Positions 21,401-33,245 of a stretch of 64,000 nucleotides of DNA are shown here, in pieces. Within the stretch, counting starts at the first letter, position 1, and the number at the start of each line of letters is the position of its first letter. Both the position numbers and the translations under genes were made by a program. Source of the stretch: Cadophora sp. MPI-SDFR-AT-0126 (lineage: Eukaryota; Ascomycota; Leotiomycetes; Helotiales; Ploettnerulaceae); contig JAGMVK010000019.1 in the NCBI GenBank assembly GCA_020747065.1, forward strand, positions 124,001 through 188,000. The letters are read 5' to 3'. The notes below the pieces were generated by a model. It worked only from the letters and a program-made list of their open reading frames with translations, was not told where the DNA came from and searched no databases.

Positions 21401-23057
21401 TATGCTTTCATGACGAAGCTCCCAGACTCCACATGCCTCGCGGTCATACAAGCATTCGCGGAAAGGGCTGCGGATGATTTATACCCCGATTACATGCATC
21501 CAGAAATACCTGAGCCCCCGGTGTTCCTATGTCTCCAGCACTACGCCAATAGCTTGAGCGTTCTGGAAGCCACTTTGGATGCTGGGTTCAATGTCGACCA
21601 AGCTATGTCATCTGAAAATGGAAACTTCACGGCATTATTCTGGGCTTTGTCTGAGGGGAGCCGGTTTAGGGACCATATCATAGAATGTTTGATTAGTCGA
21701 GGAGGTGAGTTTGATTTATGTATTCCGCTCTTGATGAAGAAGCAAATTTCTGACTCTGAACGCTTTAGCCAACCTTCAAAACCACCCTACACCACTGCTT
21801 CACCTGGCAATCGACCATGGACGCCAGTCAATTGTCCAGGCTCTCATCAGAGCAGGCGCGGATGTTGATGCAGTTGACGAAAACTACTTATCGCCTCTGA
21901 GTCTGGCTACCCAAAAGAATGACATTGCCAGTATGCAAGCATTGCTTGCCGCTAAAGCACTGTCCAACGATGGCAGCCTTCATGAAGCAGCACGTACGGT
22001 CAACGCGGACGCAATTACTTTGCTCTTGGAAAATGGCCACGATCCAAATTTCCCATGCCCTCGGTTCCAAGGACGACCTCCTTTGTTTGAGCTCTGCTTG
22101 GAAGCCCCGGCGCATCTCCTTAAAACACAAATGACGGTTCCGCAAAAGATCACTGCAGCCAAGAAGGCTATCGAGTGTCTGATCAAGAGTGGAGCCCTCA
22201 CAAAAGATCGTCTCCCACAAGATGGTAACCGTTCAGTCTTGATGCATGCCCTTGACAGTGCGAATCCAATCATGATGACTAGAGCTTTCCTTGAATGCGG
22301 ACAATTCAAATATATCAACCGAGACTTCAATCTCTTTATGGATGGAGAGTATACCTACTCTGCTACCAAATATGTCGAAAAGGGGAAATGCAGAGGCGAC
22401 AATTCGCAGGCTCAAAGTCTCATCACTATGTTGAAAGACTTCAAAGCTCAAGACCGGTACTGGAAAATCGATGGCCCTCAACCACCGGATATGATCAATC
22501 CGCCTGAGCATATTGTGAGAGCCGAACAAGCAAGGCAGGACGCCGAGAGACGCAAACGGGAAGAGGAAGAGATGAGACGCCGCGAAATCGATAAAGAACA
22601 ACGAGAAATGGCAGCCGCGCGCAAGAAGCTGGCTATGGAACAAGAAGCGGAAAATGCGAAATTGGAACGGGAGAAGAGAGCATTCGAACTTCGCCAAGCC
22701 CACGACGCCAAGCTACATGCAGCTGCTATCGCAAAAGAGAACGATCGATTAAGAATTCAAGAGGCAAGAAACGCCCACGCACTAAAGCAGGCTTCAAGTA
22801 TGAGTCAGTTGCGCAATAGCGAGGATGAGGCGAAGCATAGGAGGAGCATGAAATTGTTGAGTGAGAAGAAGATGTTGGCGCAGAGTCAGGAGGCACTGTA
22901 CTTTGCGTACAATAAAGGTATTGAGGATGCTGCTGGTCCTCAGGGTAGGAGAGCGTTGGGCCCAAGCTCGTCGAAGAGTAACATGGACCTAGGAAGAGCG
23001 GCGAGGTTGAGAATCGAGGGGGCCTTCCCAAGTAGGATCGAGGAGATTGATGAGTAA
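18419..23057 (+). CDS. Large ankyrin-repeat protein with C-terminal coiled coil
   Basis: Two exons, 18419-21704 and 21769-23057, 64-nt intron; 1524 residues. Residues 1-290 are disordered and rich in Ser, Pro, Gln and His. From about 300 to 1250 there are many degenerate helical repeats of 30-35 residues (for example LLEARASVDYDGGAAITAAA, LLLKYGASVNALHGEALNSC, LLLHANIDHKDGEALQIA), which I read as divergent ankyrin repeats; the canonical form appears near the end (HPTPLLHLAIDHGRQSIVQA, LIRAGADVDAVDENYLSPLS). A long charged coiled coil of Arg/Glu-rich heptads covers about 1335-1460. No enzymatic domain seen. The ATG at 18419 is the first in frame. The intron is required to join the last repeats. 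Role unknown; a scaffold or regulator is likely. Confidence 0.88.
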
Positions 23058-23363
23058 CCGTTGACACCTTGATTGTTTTTAGATGAGACATTTCTCATGC
23101 GGGCCGAGGATGTTGACGGCCGAATGATTGTGTATTTCATGGTATTTCCTCGATTCAGGAACTGGGTCCTTTTATAAATGGTTTAGATGTTTTTGTACTT
23201 ATTGATATATGAAATTGGAATCTTACCAAAGCAACTTTTTCATAAGCGACCAGAGATTCTCTGCAGACTTCTGTTTATTTAGGCTTGTCAATGAGGACTT
23301 GGAAAAGGTGGTTGACAAGCAAGTCCTGTTTGGGATTAGGCCGCCAAGACCACTCACAGAGTA

Positions 23364-23393
23364 ACGCGTCTTCCAAACACGAGACGGACGCGT
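23364..23393. promoter_or_regulatory. Two MCB-like (ACGCGT) sites upstream of PRI1
   Basis: ACGCGT occurs at 23364-23369 and 23388-23393, 85 and 61 bp before the PRI1 start. This hexamer is the MluI cell-cycle box bound by MBF at G1/S genes, which commonly include DNA primase. Confidence 0.6.
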
Positions 23394-23420
23394 CCCTAAA
23401 TACTTTCAGATCAACCGCAC

Positions 23421-23435
23421 ATGTTCAATCAATAA
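23421..23435 (+). promoter_or_regulatory. Short uORF before PRI1
   Basis: ATG with three further codons and TAA, ending 18 nt before the PRI1 ATG and probably inside the leader. Confidence 0.4.
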
Positions 23436-23453
23436 CACCACCATTTGCCCGAC

Positions 23454-25208
23454 ATGCCTCATTCTATTTCTCCTGAGGAACCTTCGAATACGGATGCGAG
23501 CCCATCGGTGGAGGTAGATGCCGGGAAGGAAGAAACCCACACAACAGACTCCACCATGACCCAGGAGACCACCGAAAATGGCAATTCCCAGGACAGTGAG
23601 GCTGCAGACCAAGATATGGCCATGGCAGACCTTTCAGGCACAGAAAAGGGTTTGGAAGCACCTGTGAAGCTGGAAATGAAGCCCGAGGTCAAGCTGGAAG
23701 ATCTCTTCGCAGATATGGACTCAGACGAAGAATTCCCAAGCTCCACAGGTCAGAACTTGAAGATTACAAGCTCCCCACCAGAAGCGCCGCCATCTCCAGT
23801 GTGAGTTACTCGTATCATTTCTAAAAAGAACCTCGCTGATTACCTAGTCACATTGGACCTTCTTCTCGAGCATCTGATCCAGAAGTAATGCGGTCGTTCT
23901 ATCAACGACTCTTTCCCTGGCGTTACCTTTTCCAATGGCTGAACCATTCTCCGACTCCAACAAACGATTTCGGCCACCGCGAATTTGCGTTTACGTTACA
24001 AAATGATGCATATCTCAGATACCAAGCATTTCCTACAGCTGATCTGTAAGTTAAATTTGGAGGAACGAACGGATTATACCATGCTGATTCTTGTAGCTTG
24101 CGCAAGGACGTACTGCGTCTTATGCCTTCAAGATTTGAAATTGGACCTGTGTATAGTACCAATCCCCGCGACCGGAAAACGCTACGGAAAGCTGCCGCTT
24201 TCAAGCCTGTTGCGAAAGAGCTTTGTTTCGATATCGATTTGACGGATTATGATGACATTCGAACATGCTGTGACAAGGCGAATATCTGCAATAAATGTTG
24301 GCAATTCATCACTATGGCTATCCAGGTCATTGATGTGGCACTGCGTGACGATTTCGGTTTCAAGCACATTCTGTGGGTATACTCTGGACGAAGAGGAGCT
24401 CACGCCTGGGTGTGCGACAAAAAAGCTAGACAAATGGACGACCAAAAGAGGAGGGCTATCGCTGGATATCTTGAAGTTATAAAAGGTGGAGCTCAGAGTG
24501 GCAAGCGTGTGAATGTAAAGAGACCACTCCACTCTCACGTTGCGTAAGTTCGAAGATTTTTGGCAGTCTTGACAGTGATTGACACATTACAGTCGGAGTC
24601 TCGATATCTTGAAGTCACATTTCCAGACCGATATCCTCCATGATCAAGACCCGTGGGAGACGGACGAGAAATTTGACCGCCTTCTGCAGCTCCTACCAGA
24701 CAAGACTCTGAACGAGGCTCTCAGAAAGAAATGGACTTCTTCTCCAGGTCGTGCTTCGACAGCAAAGTGGGCCGATATCGATGCTCTTGCAAAAACAGGT
24801 GCAAGTAAAGGCTTGGATTCCAAGGCACTGCTTGATGCAAAGCAAGATATTGTCCTCGAATACACATATCCACGTCTGGATATTGAAGTCAGCAAGCATC
24901 TTAACCATTTGCTGAAGAGTCCATTTGTTGTTCATCCTGGAACGGGTAGGGTTTGTGTTCCAATCAACACAAAACGCTGTGAAGATTTTGATCCTCTGGG
25001 AGTGCCTACTGTTACAGATCTTCTCCAGGAGATCGACGAATGGACAGCGCCCGAAGGAGACAGCGAAGGAAAACCTCCACAAGATTGGGAGAAGACAAGC
25101 TTGAAGCCTTACGTAGAGTACTTCAGGTCTTTCGTTTTGGCGTTGATGAGAGATGAGCAGGGTGTCAAAGTCAAACGGGAGCGTGAAGTCGATGCTATGG
25201 AGTTTTGA
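23454..25208 (+). CDS. PRI1: DNA primase small catalytic subunit
   Basis: Catalytic subunit of DNA polymerase alpha-primase, makes RNA primers for replication. Four exons, 23454-23800, 23848-24045, 24097-24543 and 24593-25208; 535 residues. The first 115 residues are an acidic disordered extension (DLFADMDSDEEFPSS) not seen in short homologues. The AEP primase core shows the metal-binding Asp227 and Asp229 in ELCFDIDLTDYDD, the zinc-site cysteines Cys239, 240, 246 and 249 (CCDKANICNKCW), and the nucleotide-binding YSGRRGAHAWVCD with His284. WRYLFQWLN and the REFAFTL segment form the N-terminal core. All key residues are intact. Start chosen at the first in-frame ATG; an in-frame upstream extension uses no ATG. 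MCB-like boxes upstream suggest G1/S expression. Confidence 0.96.
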
Positions 25209-26103
25209 TCAAGCACATTACAAGGAGTTCAATGGAGTTCAGGACTATAATGAATTATGTTGGGATGGCGGGGGCAAAATGTCGTATTAGGATCATGACG
25301 GAGGTAGTGTAATACGAACAGCGATTCTGTATTTGAATATTTACCTAGATATGATAAGTGAGAAACGACTGATTGAAAAGCTCTTTGTGTTCAGCAGACC
25401 TCTCCATTCATTTTCTCTATCGTGGCCGGCCTCTTCCTTCTCGGTGATTGTTTTGTGTTCAGGACTTGACTACTTTATTGGCCATAGCAAGCTCCATGAT
25501 GATTGATTCATGGCACCTTGATCAGATATTTGCCAAGTTTCACCAGCATGTCCAAATGTAAAAAGTTAAACTCGAAGTGTATTCCGGAGAACGAACCTTG
25601 GCAAGCACGCACGTGCCATAGTAGTATCCCAGGCTGAGCAGCTCGCTTCTTTCCGTGCCCTGCAAACTTCTGTCAACCTCGTCCTGGCTTTCTGAGCAGC
25701 TTGAACTCCTTCCCACAAATTCCCAGCACACAGTCTACAAGCCATACCTCACAACCACAGTTTCTGAACTGCCAATTCGATAACTGCGCGCAAATCATAC
25801 TGTCTACGAACCCCAAGAACGTAACTCCGCTGAAGCCACAGTGCTCCACAGAACCAAGGCATCTTAAAGCCTTCTGCCCCTCGCCGCAATTTGAGGCTCC
25901 GCCTGCCTTCTTTCAAACCATCTTCTCCTCCTGCCCGATCGCGCAGCGCACTACGACCAGACCCATGCTAGCTACGAGGTTCACCTACGATTCATAACGA
26001 GCCTCCTTCACAACGAAACTGCAATTTCTCGCCAACTCTTCTCCTGCACAGCCTCCCTCGTGCAACAGGACCACCCACACTCACAAACACACCTTACAAC
26101 AAA
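25209..26103. other. Intergenic region PRI1 to DHH1
   Basis: The first half holds the PRI1 3' end. From about 25680 to 26103 the plus strand is C/A-rich, as in long fungal 5' leaders, so most of it is probably DHH1 leader. No ORF with protein character. Confidence 0.5.
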
Positions 26104-27816
26104 ATGGCCGACGATTTAGCAAAGAAGCTAGATGCTACAAAGTTGAGGTGAATATGCTAGCACATGGGAAAGCTTGGAGCGATTGTGCTAATAGTCGAGT
26201 AGCGATGACGCTTCAGCTTCAGATGATTGGAAGAAGGGGCTGAATGTTCCCACGAAGGACACCAGAGAACAGACTGAGGTACTGGCCGAGTCTTAGGAAC
26301 CTTTTGCAGATCGGACTAATCTTGTGGATAGGATGTTACTGCTACAAAAGGCCTCGACTTTGAGGACTTCAACCTCAACCGACCATTGCTGATGGGTATT
26401 TTTGAGGCTGGATTCGAGAAGCCATCGCCCATCCAAGAAGAAGCGATCCCCGTCGCTCTCACTGGGAGAGATATACTTGCCCGAGCAAAGAATGGTACTG
26501 GAAAGACCGCAGCCTTCGTAATTCCTGCCCTACAAAAAGTCAACCCGAAAAACAATAAAATCCAAGCCCTTATCCTTGTCCCTACTCGAGAACTGGCGAT
26601 GCAGACATCTCAAGTTTGCAAGACTCTTGGAAAGCACCTGGGTATCAACGTCATGGTTACGACCGGTGGTACACTCCTACGTGATGATATTGTGCGTTTA
26701 CAAGACCCGGTCCACGTTATTGTTGGTACTCCAGGGCGAATTCTTGATCTTGCAGGAAAGGGCGTTGCCGACCTTAGCGAATGTCCTACATTCATTATGG
26801 ACGAAGCTGATAAGCTTCTCTCCCCTGAATTCACACCAGTCATCGAACAACTTCTCCAATTCCACCCTAAGGACCGCCAAGTCATGCTTTTTAGTGCGAC
26901 TTTCCCAATCACTGTCAAGGCGTTCTCTGATAAGAACATGGATACGCCTTTCGAAATCAACCTCATGGACGAACTTACCCTGCGCGGTATCACCCAATAC
27001 TACGCTTTTGTTGAAGAGAGCCAGAAGGTCCACTGCCTGAACACTCTATTTTCAAAACTCCAAATTAACCAATCGATCATATTCTGTAACTCTACTAATC
27101 GTGTCGAGCTTCTTGCCAAAAAGATCACCGAACTTGGCTACTCTTGCTTCTACAGTCATGCTCGCATGCTCCAAACCAACCGCAATCGTGTCTTTCACGA
27201 CTTCCGAAACGGCGTCTGCCGCAATCTTGTCTGTTCTGATCTCCTCACCCGCGGTATCGACATCCAGGCTGTCAACGTTGTCATCAACTTTGATTTTCCC
27301 AAGAACGCAGAGACTTACCTTCATCGTATCGGCCGATCAGGTCGTTTTGGACATCTCGGTCTGGCCATTAACCTCATCAACTGGGATGACCGCTTCAACC
27401 TCTACAACATCGAGCGCGACCTAGGCACCGAAATCATGCCAATTCCAGCAAACATCGACAAGAATCTCTACGTTTACGACACTCCAGAAAACATCCCTAG
27501 ACCAGTATCTAACTTTCAGACTACTCAAAGCACCCGCCAACCATCTGCGCGTGATACAAATCGTGATCAATCTCAGCAACAATCTGGTGGCCAACGAACT
27601 GGGGTTTCGAGCAACTACAACGGCGGCCGTCAAGGCAATAGAGCAAATCTCAATCAGGAGCAGAGACAGCCACAAAACCAACGTCAAGGCCAAGGCTTCT
27701 CGCGAGGCGGTGGGCGATTTGATCAGGGTAACAGACGAGGTGGCAATCAGGGCCAACGACAAAACGGCTACGACGGACAACGAGGCGGTCGTGGTCAAGC
27801 CACGCTGGATCAATAG
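26104..27816 (+). CDS. DHH1: DEAD-box RNA helicase Dhh1/DDX6 family
   Basis: Cytoplasmic helicase of P-bodies that promotes decapping and translational repression. Three exons, 26104-26147, 26203-26278 and 26332-27816; 534 residues. Family-specific start of the core [21 protein letters not shown] motif [16 protein letters not shown], Walker A AKNGTGKT (92-99), PTRELA, GTPGR, DEAD in [13 protein letters not shown], ARxxQ-like segment [18 protein letters not shown], and [10 protein letters not shown] are all present. The tail after about 430 is Gln/Arg/Gly-rich with RGG repeats and no fold. Exon 2 has two possible acceptors three bases apart (exon from 26200 or 26203), which would add or omit one Ser. 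Both are in frame. Confidence 0.96.
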
Positions 27817-28083
27817 TCCCCACAATACAGACACAATGATGAGGCGGCGATGTTAACTTTGTACATACTACTTTCCCGCCACCAACTTTCCGATAGACTC
27901 GAAGTGCGATACCGAAGGGCCTTCTAATCCGCAGGTCGTTTGATTGGGAATACGATATATCCCGTCTGATTCTGGGCTGGATCGCACCATGGCGGTCCAC
28001 TTCTTGTTTGTACCATACGACTTTCCTTTTCATTTTCTTTGCTTGATGCCACTCTGTCAGCTGAGTTAGCGGGGCCTAAAAGT

Positions 28084-28477
28084 TCAGCGACCTCGAACTG
28101 TTATGACTGGATGGGCGGTGTACTTGGCGTTTGACGAGATCCCCACATAGGTGTCTCTGGAGTCTGGGCTTTTCTTGCAAGAAGGGCATGAAAGGCTGGC
28201 GTCGGCACAGAGCTTGGGTTGCTTTTGATATAGGCTCATACTTATTGAGCACACGAGGCAGGGGGGGAAATATGCTTGCATTCATGCATTGGAATTCTTG
28301 AGCATTGGGACGCTGGCATACCTGGACGATATGGGAGTGTGTGGTGGATGATGGATGGTGGGTGGCGGATGGTGGATGGCGGATGGGGAAAGGGGGTTGT
28401 TGGTGGGCGTTGATTTTGCGTGTCAATGATGGTCACTTACCGTACTCTTGGAAACGGTGGGCATGACATCTGGGATG
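28084..28477 (-). CDS. Possible small protein gene, exon structure unresolved
   Basis: A minus-strand stretch ends in a protein-like segment (SLSCPSCKKSPDSRDTYVG, NAKYTAHPVITVRGR, stop at 28084) with a CPSC pair like a small zinc site. Upstream on the same strand is a pyrimidine-rich leader, an ATG at 28477 and a perfect donor GTAAGT at about 28445. I cannot join the first exon to the last segment in a single consistent model, since adjacent parts look coding in different frames. It may be a real multi-exon gene, a decayed one, or chance. Confidence 0.25.
28338..28390. repeat. GATGG/GGCGGATGG degenerate repeat
   Basis: G-rich tandem units of GGATGGTGG and GGCGGATGG over about 50 bp. Confidence 0.75.
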
Positions 28478-31349
28478 AAGGAGTGTGGAAACACAAAACA
28501 AAACAAAAAAAAAAACTTTTTTCTTGGGGAGAGCGTTGAGGGAAGTAACAGTTCGTATCGGCATCTGCTCGTTAACTGTTTCTTCTCTATGACAAATAAA
28601 CATATTCTCTCTACCTTCGCATCCACGTGGCCGTGATTTTGTTGGTTGAGGCTCAACTGCAGCTTGTTTCCTGATGTTCAGCGAGTTGCAAATCCTACGC
28701 TTGAAAGACTTATTGTGGCAACCGCCTCATCAGATTGAAAACAACCACAAGCCTTCGGAGTGACTTGAATAGGAGCAATATTTTTATGAATACTCGTATC
28801 ATGTGGTTCGTGTCGAGAGTATTTCCGCTTGCCACTCTCTATTTTCGAGCAGGCCAGAGGGGTCATCTGAAGTGAATAGGGGTAATGTGTTTATTTGATG
28901 ACCAAACAGAAAAATGTCGGAATATAGCAATGACAAGCGACTTGTCTGACAGTTCTGTCGGTCTATTTCACATGTTCTTCCGATTTCGTGGGGTTTAAGA
29001 CTTTGATTAGAGTATTCATGAAAATTTTCCGAATGTAATCTTACGAATGAGAGACGTCCCAGAACACTTTCTAACCAGAGTACAAATCCTCTATTCTGCC
29101 TATGCTCCGAAATTTTATATACTTCAATCATCAAAATCTAAATAATGCATGGTGACAGTGCCACTAACTCGGTGATGACCATCAACATCTGTGTGCTCCA
29201 CACGCCAAAACAACCGCCTGTCTCACCGGACTATCACACTCATAACTCAACTGCGTGACGAGACTTTCAACAAGGCCTCTATCAATTGGGATCACCAGAC
29301 ATCTTGCTCATTTAAAATCCGGTGATCATGGCTGGCTGTAAGTCTAAGGAAGGCACCTTAGCGAGGCCGAGCCATGAGCTCCTGCACTCGAGATGAGAAG
29401 GTCTCTATCATGGATGTTCTGCCCGCCTCGGCTGAACCGTCTCTGGCCCGCGATACCGCCTTGTAATGGGAAATACACGGGGGTACTCGATTTGAGGGAA
29501 TACCAAAATCTCGGTTGCGAAGGTTACGTTGACTACCAGGCATGAAGGGAAATGGCAAGTACACCACCGTAGGACGTGAGCGCTCGCCATGTCTGAGAGC
29601 GCCCGAAAGAAACCAAAATCAGTTAGCTAGACTTGAAGTTTGCTCAATTCTCGAATCTGGTCTGGCAAATTGCAGGATTACGAACCAATCTTGCTCTTAA
29701 TTGAACCAACGGAGAGAGGCTGAAGTCATAGAACAATAGAAATCGCCATGTATGATATATCTATAATATCTCGGAAGAAAGGGTACTTGCCTCTTGCCAC
29801 TCCAAAACCAAAAAACTCTGGAATTAGAACTTCCAGTATTCGACACAACGGGTATAAGGAGGATGATAAATAAATCGAAAAACAAATGACACATTTAGAT
29901 AGAAGCAGAAGCATTTGTGGACATAAATGTCAATCTCTTCCAAAACAGGCCATTAAACCCAAGTTCAATACTTATCTAAGTATGCTGAAATGAATCCTTT
30001 CGAACACTCAATCGCTCAACAGTAGCAATAGAACATCAGTCGAGGCCGCATGTCAGGGTAGGTGTAGAAGCCATTGGGCTTCCTGACCATATTTTCCGAA
30101 TGAGAAGACGATGAGTGCAAAATCACCGATGCCAAATCTGACTGGAATGGGGATTGTGGCACTACTTGGTAAGATGAGAAAACTAGCCCATTCAGTGGTT
30201 ACAAGGTTGATGGTAAATCCTAGCTTCGTGCACTTGCATATTGCATTTCTCCGACTTAATTTCGTGAGATCCTTGTGAGTTCAATCTGAAGGGAAGAAAA
30301 GTATCCGATACCGCCTGTGCCGTAACATGGAGAATACTGCAAAAAGCACAAGCAGTTGAAGCATGCTTACCCGGATCTGTGTTACAGTTAGACTCAACAT
30401 CACCGAGGGACCAAAACATAGCTAGGCGAATACACCCGAGGTAACACCAAATGAAAGTACATCCGTATCCAAATTCCGACGTCAAACCCCAGACTTTCTA
30501 CCCCGCGCCATGATTTCTCGAATCCAAAGTTTGAAAAGTATGGAGAGTTTCATAGCCTCGGGTCGATGGTCCGATGTTCCTTTAGCAGCAACACCGATTG
30601 CTTCCGAGCGCGGAACCCCTATTCGAGATTCGGCTTATCACTTACTCCGAGAACGAAGATCTGCTTGCTTCGAAGGACGAGAAAGTGCGGAAGATGTGAG
30701 GATGTGACAGAACGGCACGTTTCCTGCCCAGGGTATATTGAAATGACCTGCTGCTCTAGTGATACTGGAGGTGCGAATTAGGGGCCGGAAACACATTTCT
30801 CCCATTCCGCCATTGGTGGACGGCCGAGGGAAGCTGCATGGCTCACGCATGTGGTGTGCAGAGGCGTCATATTATATGCACGGCGATAAGGACGCGGAAG
30901 AAGGCTATTTTCGTCTGATGTTGAGTCGAATCCAGGGTGTGGTCTTGTTGAAAGTTAGAGATAGAAATTGAGGATATAAATCGGTCCGAGGGTATTAAGC
31001 ACTCGGACCTCGAATGCTGACCGCCCCCTTACACACAACACTCCTGCTTCTTCCAAAGCTGCTCTCGCCTGGAAGAATACAGAGTCACAATCCGGACCGA
31101 TCCGACGGTTGATCAGCAGTGTGATGTGGCTTGGTAATGGCACATGTCTGCATGGGGTGGCCTGGGAGCACAGCATTTGGCTAAAGAAAAAGCAGCTTTG
31201 GCGTCCGGGATGTGGGTGGCTTCGACGGAAACGAGTGTTGTGTACGCACGACTCGCTTCACACGTGAAGATAACCAAGGTAAAGTAAAGTAAAAGGGGGT
31301 GAGATGGAATGAGGATGGTTGCTGGTGTGAGCTGTGCTTGCGCTGGTCA

Positions 31350-31378
31350 GGTTGGGTTGGGTTGGGATGGGTGTGGTT
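31350..31378. repeat. (GGTTG)n repeat
   Basis: Three to four GGTTG pentamers running into GGATGGGTG. Confidence 0.7.
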
Positions 31379-31454
31379 TGGAGCGGTGAGGGCAGGGCCT
31401 GGACACTGTTGCCTTTACATATATCCCATGTCTCCCTTTCCCAATGACTGGACT

Positions 31455-31486
31455 CTTGTCTTGTCTTGTCTCGTCTCGTCTTGTTC
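31455..31486. repeat. (CTTGT/CTCGT)n repeat
   Basis: Tandem pentamers CTTGT then CTCGT in the upstream region of LST7. Confidence 0.75.
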
Positions 31487-31791
31487 TATGTATCGGCATC
31501 CTTTCTTCCATCTATCTCCTGTGTATTTGTAAGTTTTTTGCCTCTATGAGACATTGGTTCCTGAATCTCGTCGAAGGTCAACTGGTCTAGCTTCATAGCC
31601 GACTATTCTCCGTCAAGTACCGACGCCGGCAAACACCACCACTACACCACTTCACTTCACTTCACCTCCAATTTCTCTCCTGGCGACCGGATCATCTCCA
31701 CTCAAACAACTCCCACTCGAATACCCCACGAAAGGGTTCGAGGGGCTTTGAGACGCTACTCACGCAATCCCTTGGAAAGTCGCAGCGCAAT

Positions 31792-33245
31792 ATGGCAACC
31801 ATTGTAAGATTGATCTACAGTTTCTTATCTTTCCCATGCTCTCTGCCCCACTCTGCGCTCAGATTTCGCGCGTCTCCCCCTCCAGCAAGGGCGATATCTC
31901 AAGCTATTATAGCAACATATTATTGACAATCTTATAGCTTTGTCTGGCTCATTACTGCGACACCCACGGGCCTTCTTGCCAATTCGTTACTGAAGGGCTT
32001 CCTGTCGGGTGCGCAACCTGCTTTGAAGATGACAGTATGAGCACGCGACGGCCTAGCAGCTCTCGTTCTCTGAATCCCGCAGATGGTCTAGCAGCGATCA
32101 CTCGATCTTCAAATCGGACCAACTCAACTTCTTCAGACGTTCCGAGTGGCGATTTCGCAGCACTCCAGATCTCGGGCAGAACTTCCTCCTCGATCCCAGC
32201 ATCTCCCCCACCGTCTCCTAGAGTTGTCGCATTACAAGGCGCTGAAGGTGTCAGTAACAGACGAGATTCGAGCTTCCGGAAGACATATGACGAGAATGAC
32301 AAGAAGAGAGCGATACCTTGTGACAACTGCGCCCTTACACTGCCGAAGCAGACAAAGGAGGGGAATATGATTGGTACCAATGGACCAATATTACGGACGC
32401 GGAAACCCTACGAAAGAGTTAATGCTCCTTCTCCACCCAAGACCGACTCTTCCAACTCTTCCAACTCCTCAGATTCCGAGAATGCGGTCTCAAGCAAGCC
32501 CTCCCATCGGAGAATGCGCTCAAGAACATTCGTCAGAGTTGGCACATCCTCCAGCAATTCTTCCTCCTCCTCTACGCACTCGCACGACCATTATCTGGAC
32601 TACACTTCGACTCATGAACCTCTGTCGCCAAACTCGTTCTCTATGGTCCGGCAATCCTGTCTACGGACCCTGTCCTGCGAAACCCTCCCGCCATCTTCCA
32701 CCCCAAACACCTCTTCGCCCACTTCACCATTCATAAACAACCCATTCTCGTCTGGCCCATCCTCCGCGATCTCGACTTCTGGCGGACCAATTTTCTTCGG
32801 GGACCCCCAAGCTGGATATACCACCGCATACATCTTCCGCATTCCCGATCCCAATGCGCGAGGCCGTCGCAGAGTCTATGCTCTCATGGCACTCAGCACG
32901 CACCGCGAGCGCGCAGCCATGCAAAGCTTCTCTTTCCTCTCAGAAGCTTTCCGTAAAACCGCTGCATGGATCCAAGGTCTTGCCGAAGCCGAACTCGAGC
33001 GTTCCGAATCAGCCAATAGTCCGCGTATGAGCAACAGCGACGAGAGAATTGGAAACAATAATAACAACACGCCAACTTCTGCTTTCCTGAGTGGTCGAAA
33101 TAGAGGCCCTGACGGAAAATTTGCCGGTGTGAGTTTGCGGGCCAGAGGACTGGCCGAATTGGTTGGAATGCCGGACTTCTTCTTCGAGCTGCATAAGCTG
33201 TTCGTGCAGCTGTTGGTGGAGATGAACGTCACGCTTGGCCTGTGA
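31792..33245 (+). CDS. LST7: Lst7/folliculin-like protein
   Basis: Lst7 forms a GAP complex with Lst4 for the Rag GTPases that signal amino acids to TORC1 at the vacuole. Two exons: a 12-nt first coding exon (31792-31803, MATI) and 31938-33245; 439 residues. Splicing gives MATILCLAHYCDTHGPSCQF, matching the folliculin start (small residues then L-C-H-x-C-x-x-H-G-P). A Ser-rich disordered linker follows (about 45-230) with a conserved-looking DENKKRAIPCDNCALTLP element, then the end of the longin-type domain: SMVRQSCLRTLSCE, GYTTAYIFRIPD, RRRVYALMALSTHRE, FELHKLFVQLLVEM. No DENN-like C-terminal half is present, as in yeast Lst7. Intron length is 134 nt. Confidence 0.85.

Larger units (their letters stand above)
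27817..31791. other. Long gene-poor stretch between DHH1 and LST7
   Basis: Almost 4 kb without a gene I can support. It holds the DHH1 3' end, a possible small minus-strand gene near 28.1-28.5 kb (see separate entry), several simple repeats, and AT-rich stretches around 29.0 and 29.7-29.9 kb. The part from 31.5 kb is pyrimidine-rich and is likely LST7 leader. Confidence 0.5.

Noticed and set aside
29357..29600. Minus-strand frame ending SRVQELMARPR considered as an exon
   Set aside because: No matching upstream exon or homology cue; insufficient support.
31440..31500. Short pentamer array considered as a CRISPR-like or telomeric repeat
   Set aside because: Units are 5 bp with no spacers; a simple microsatellite in a eukaryotic genome.
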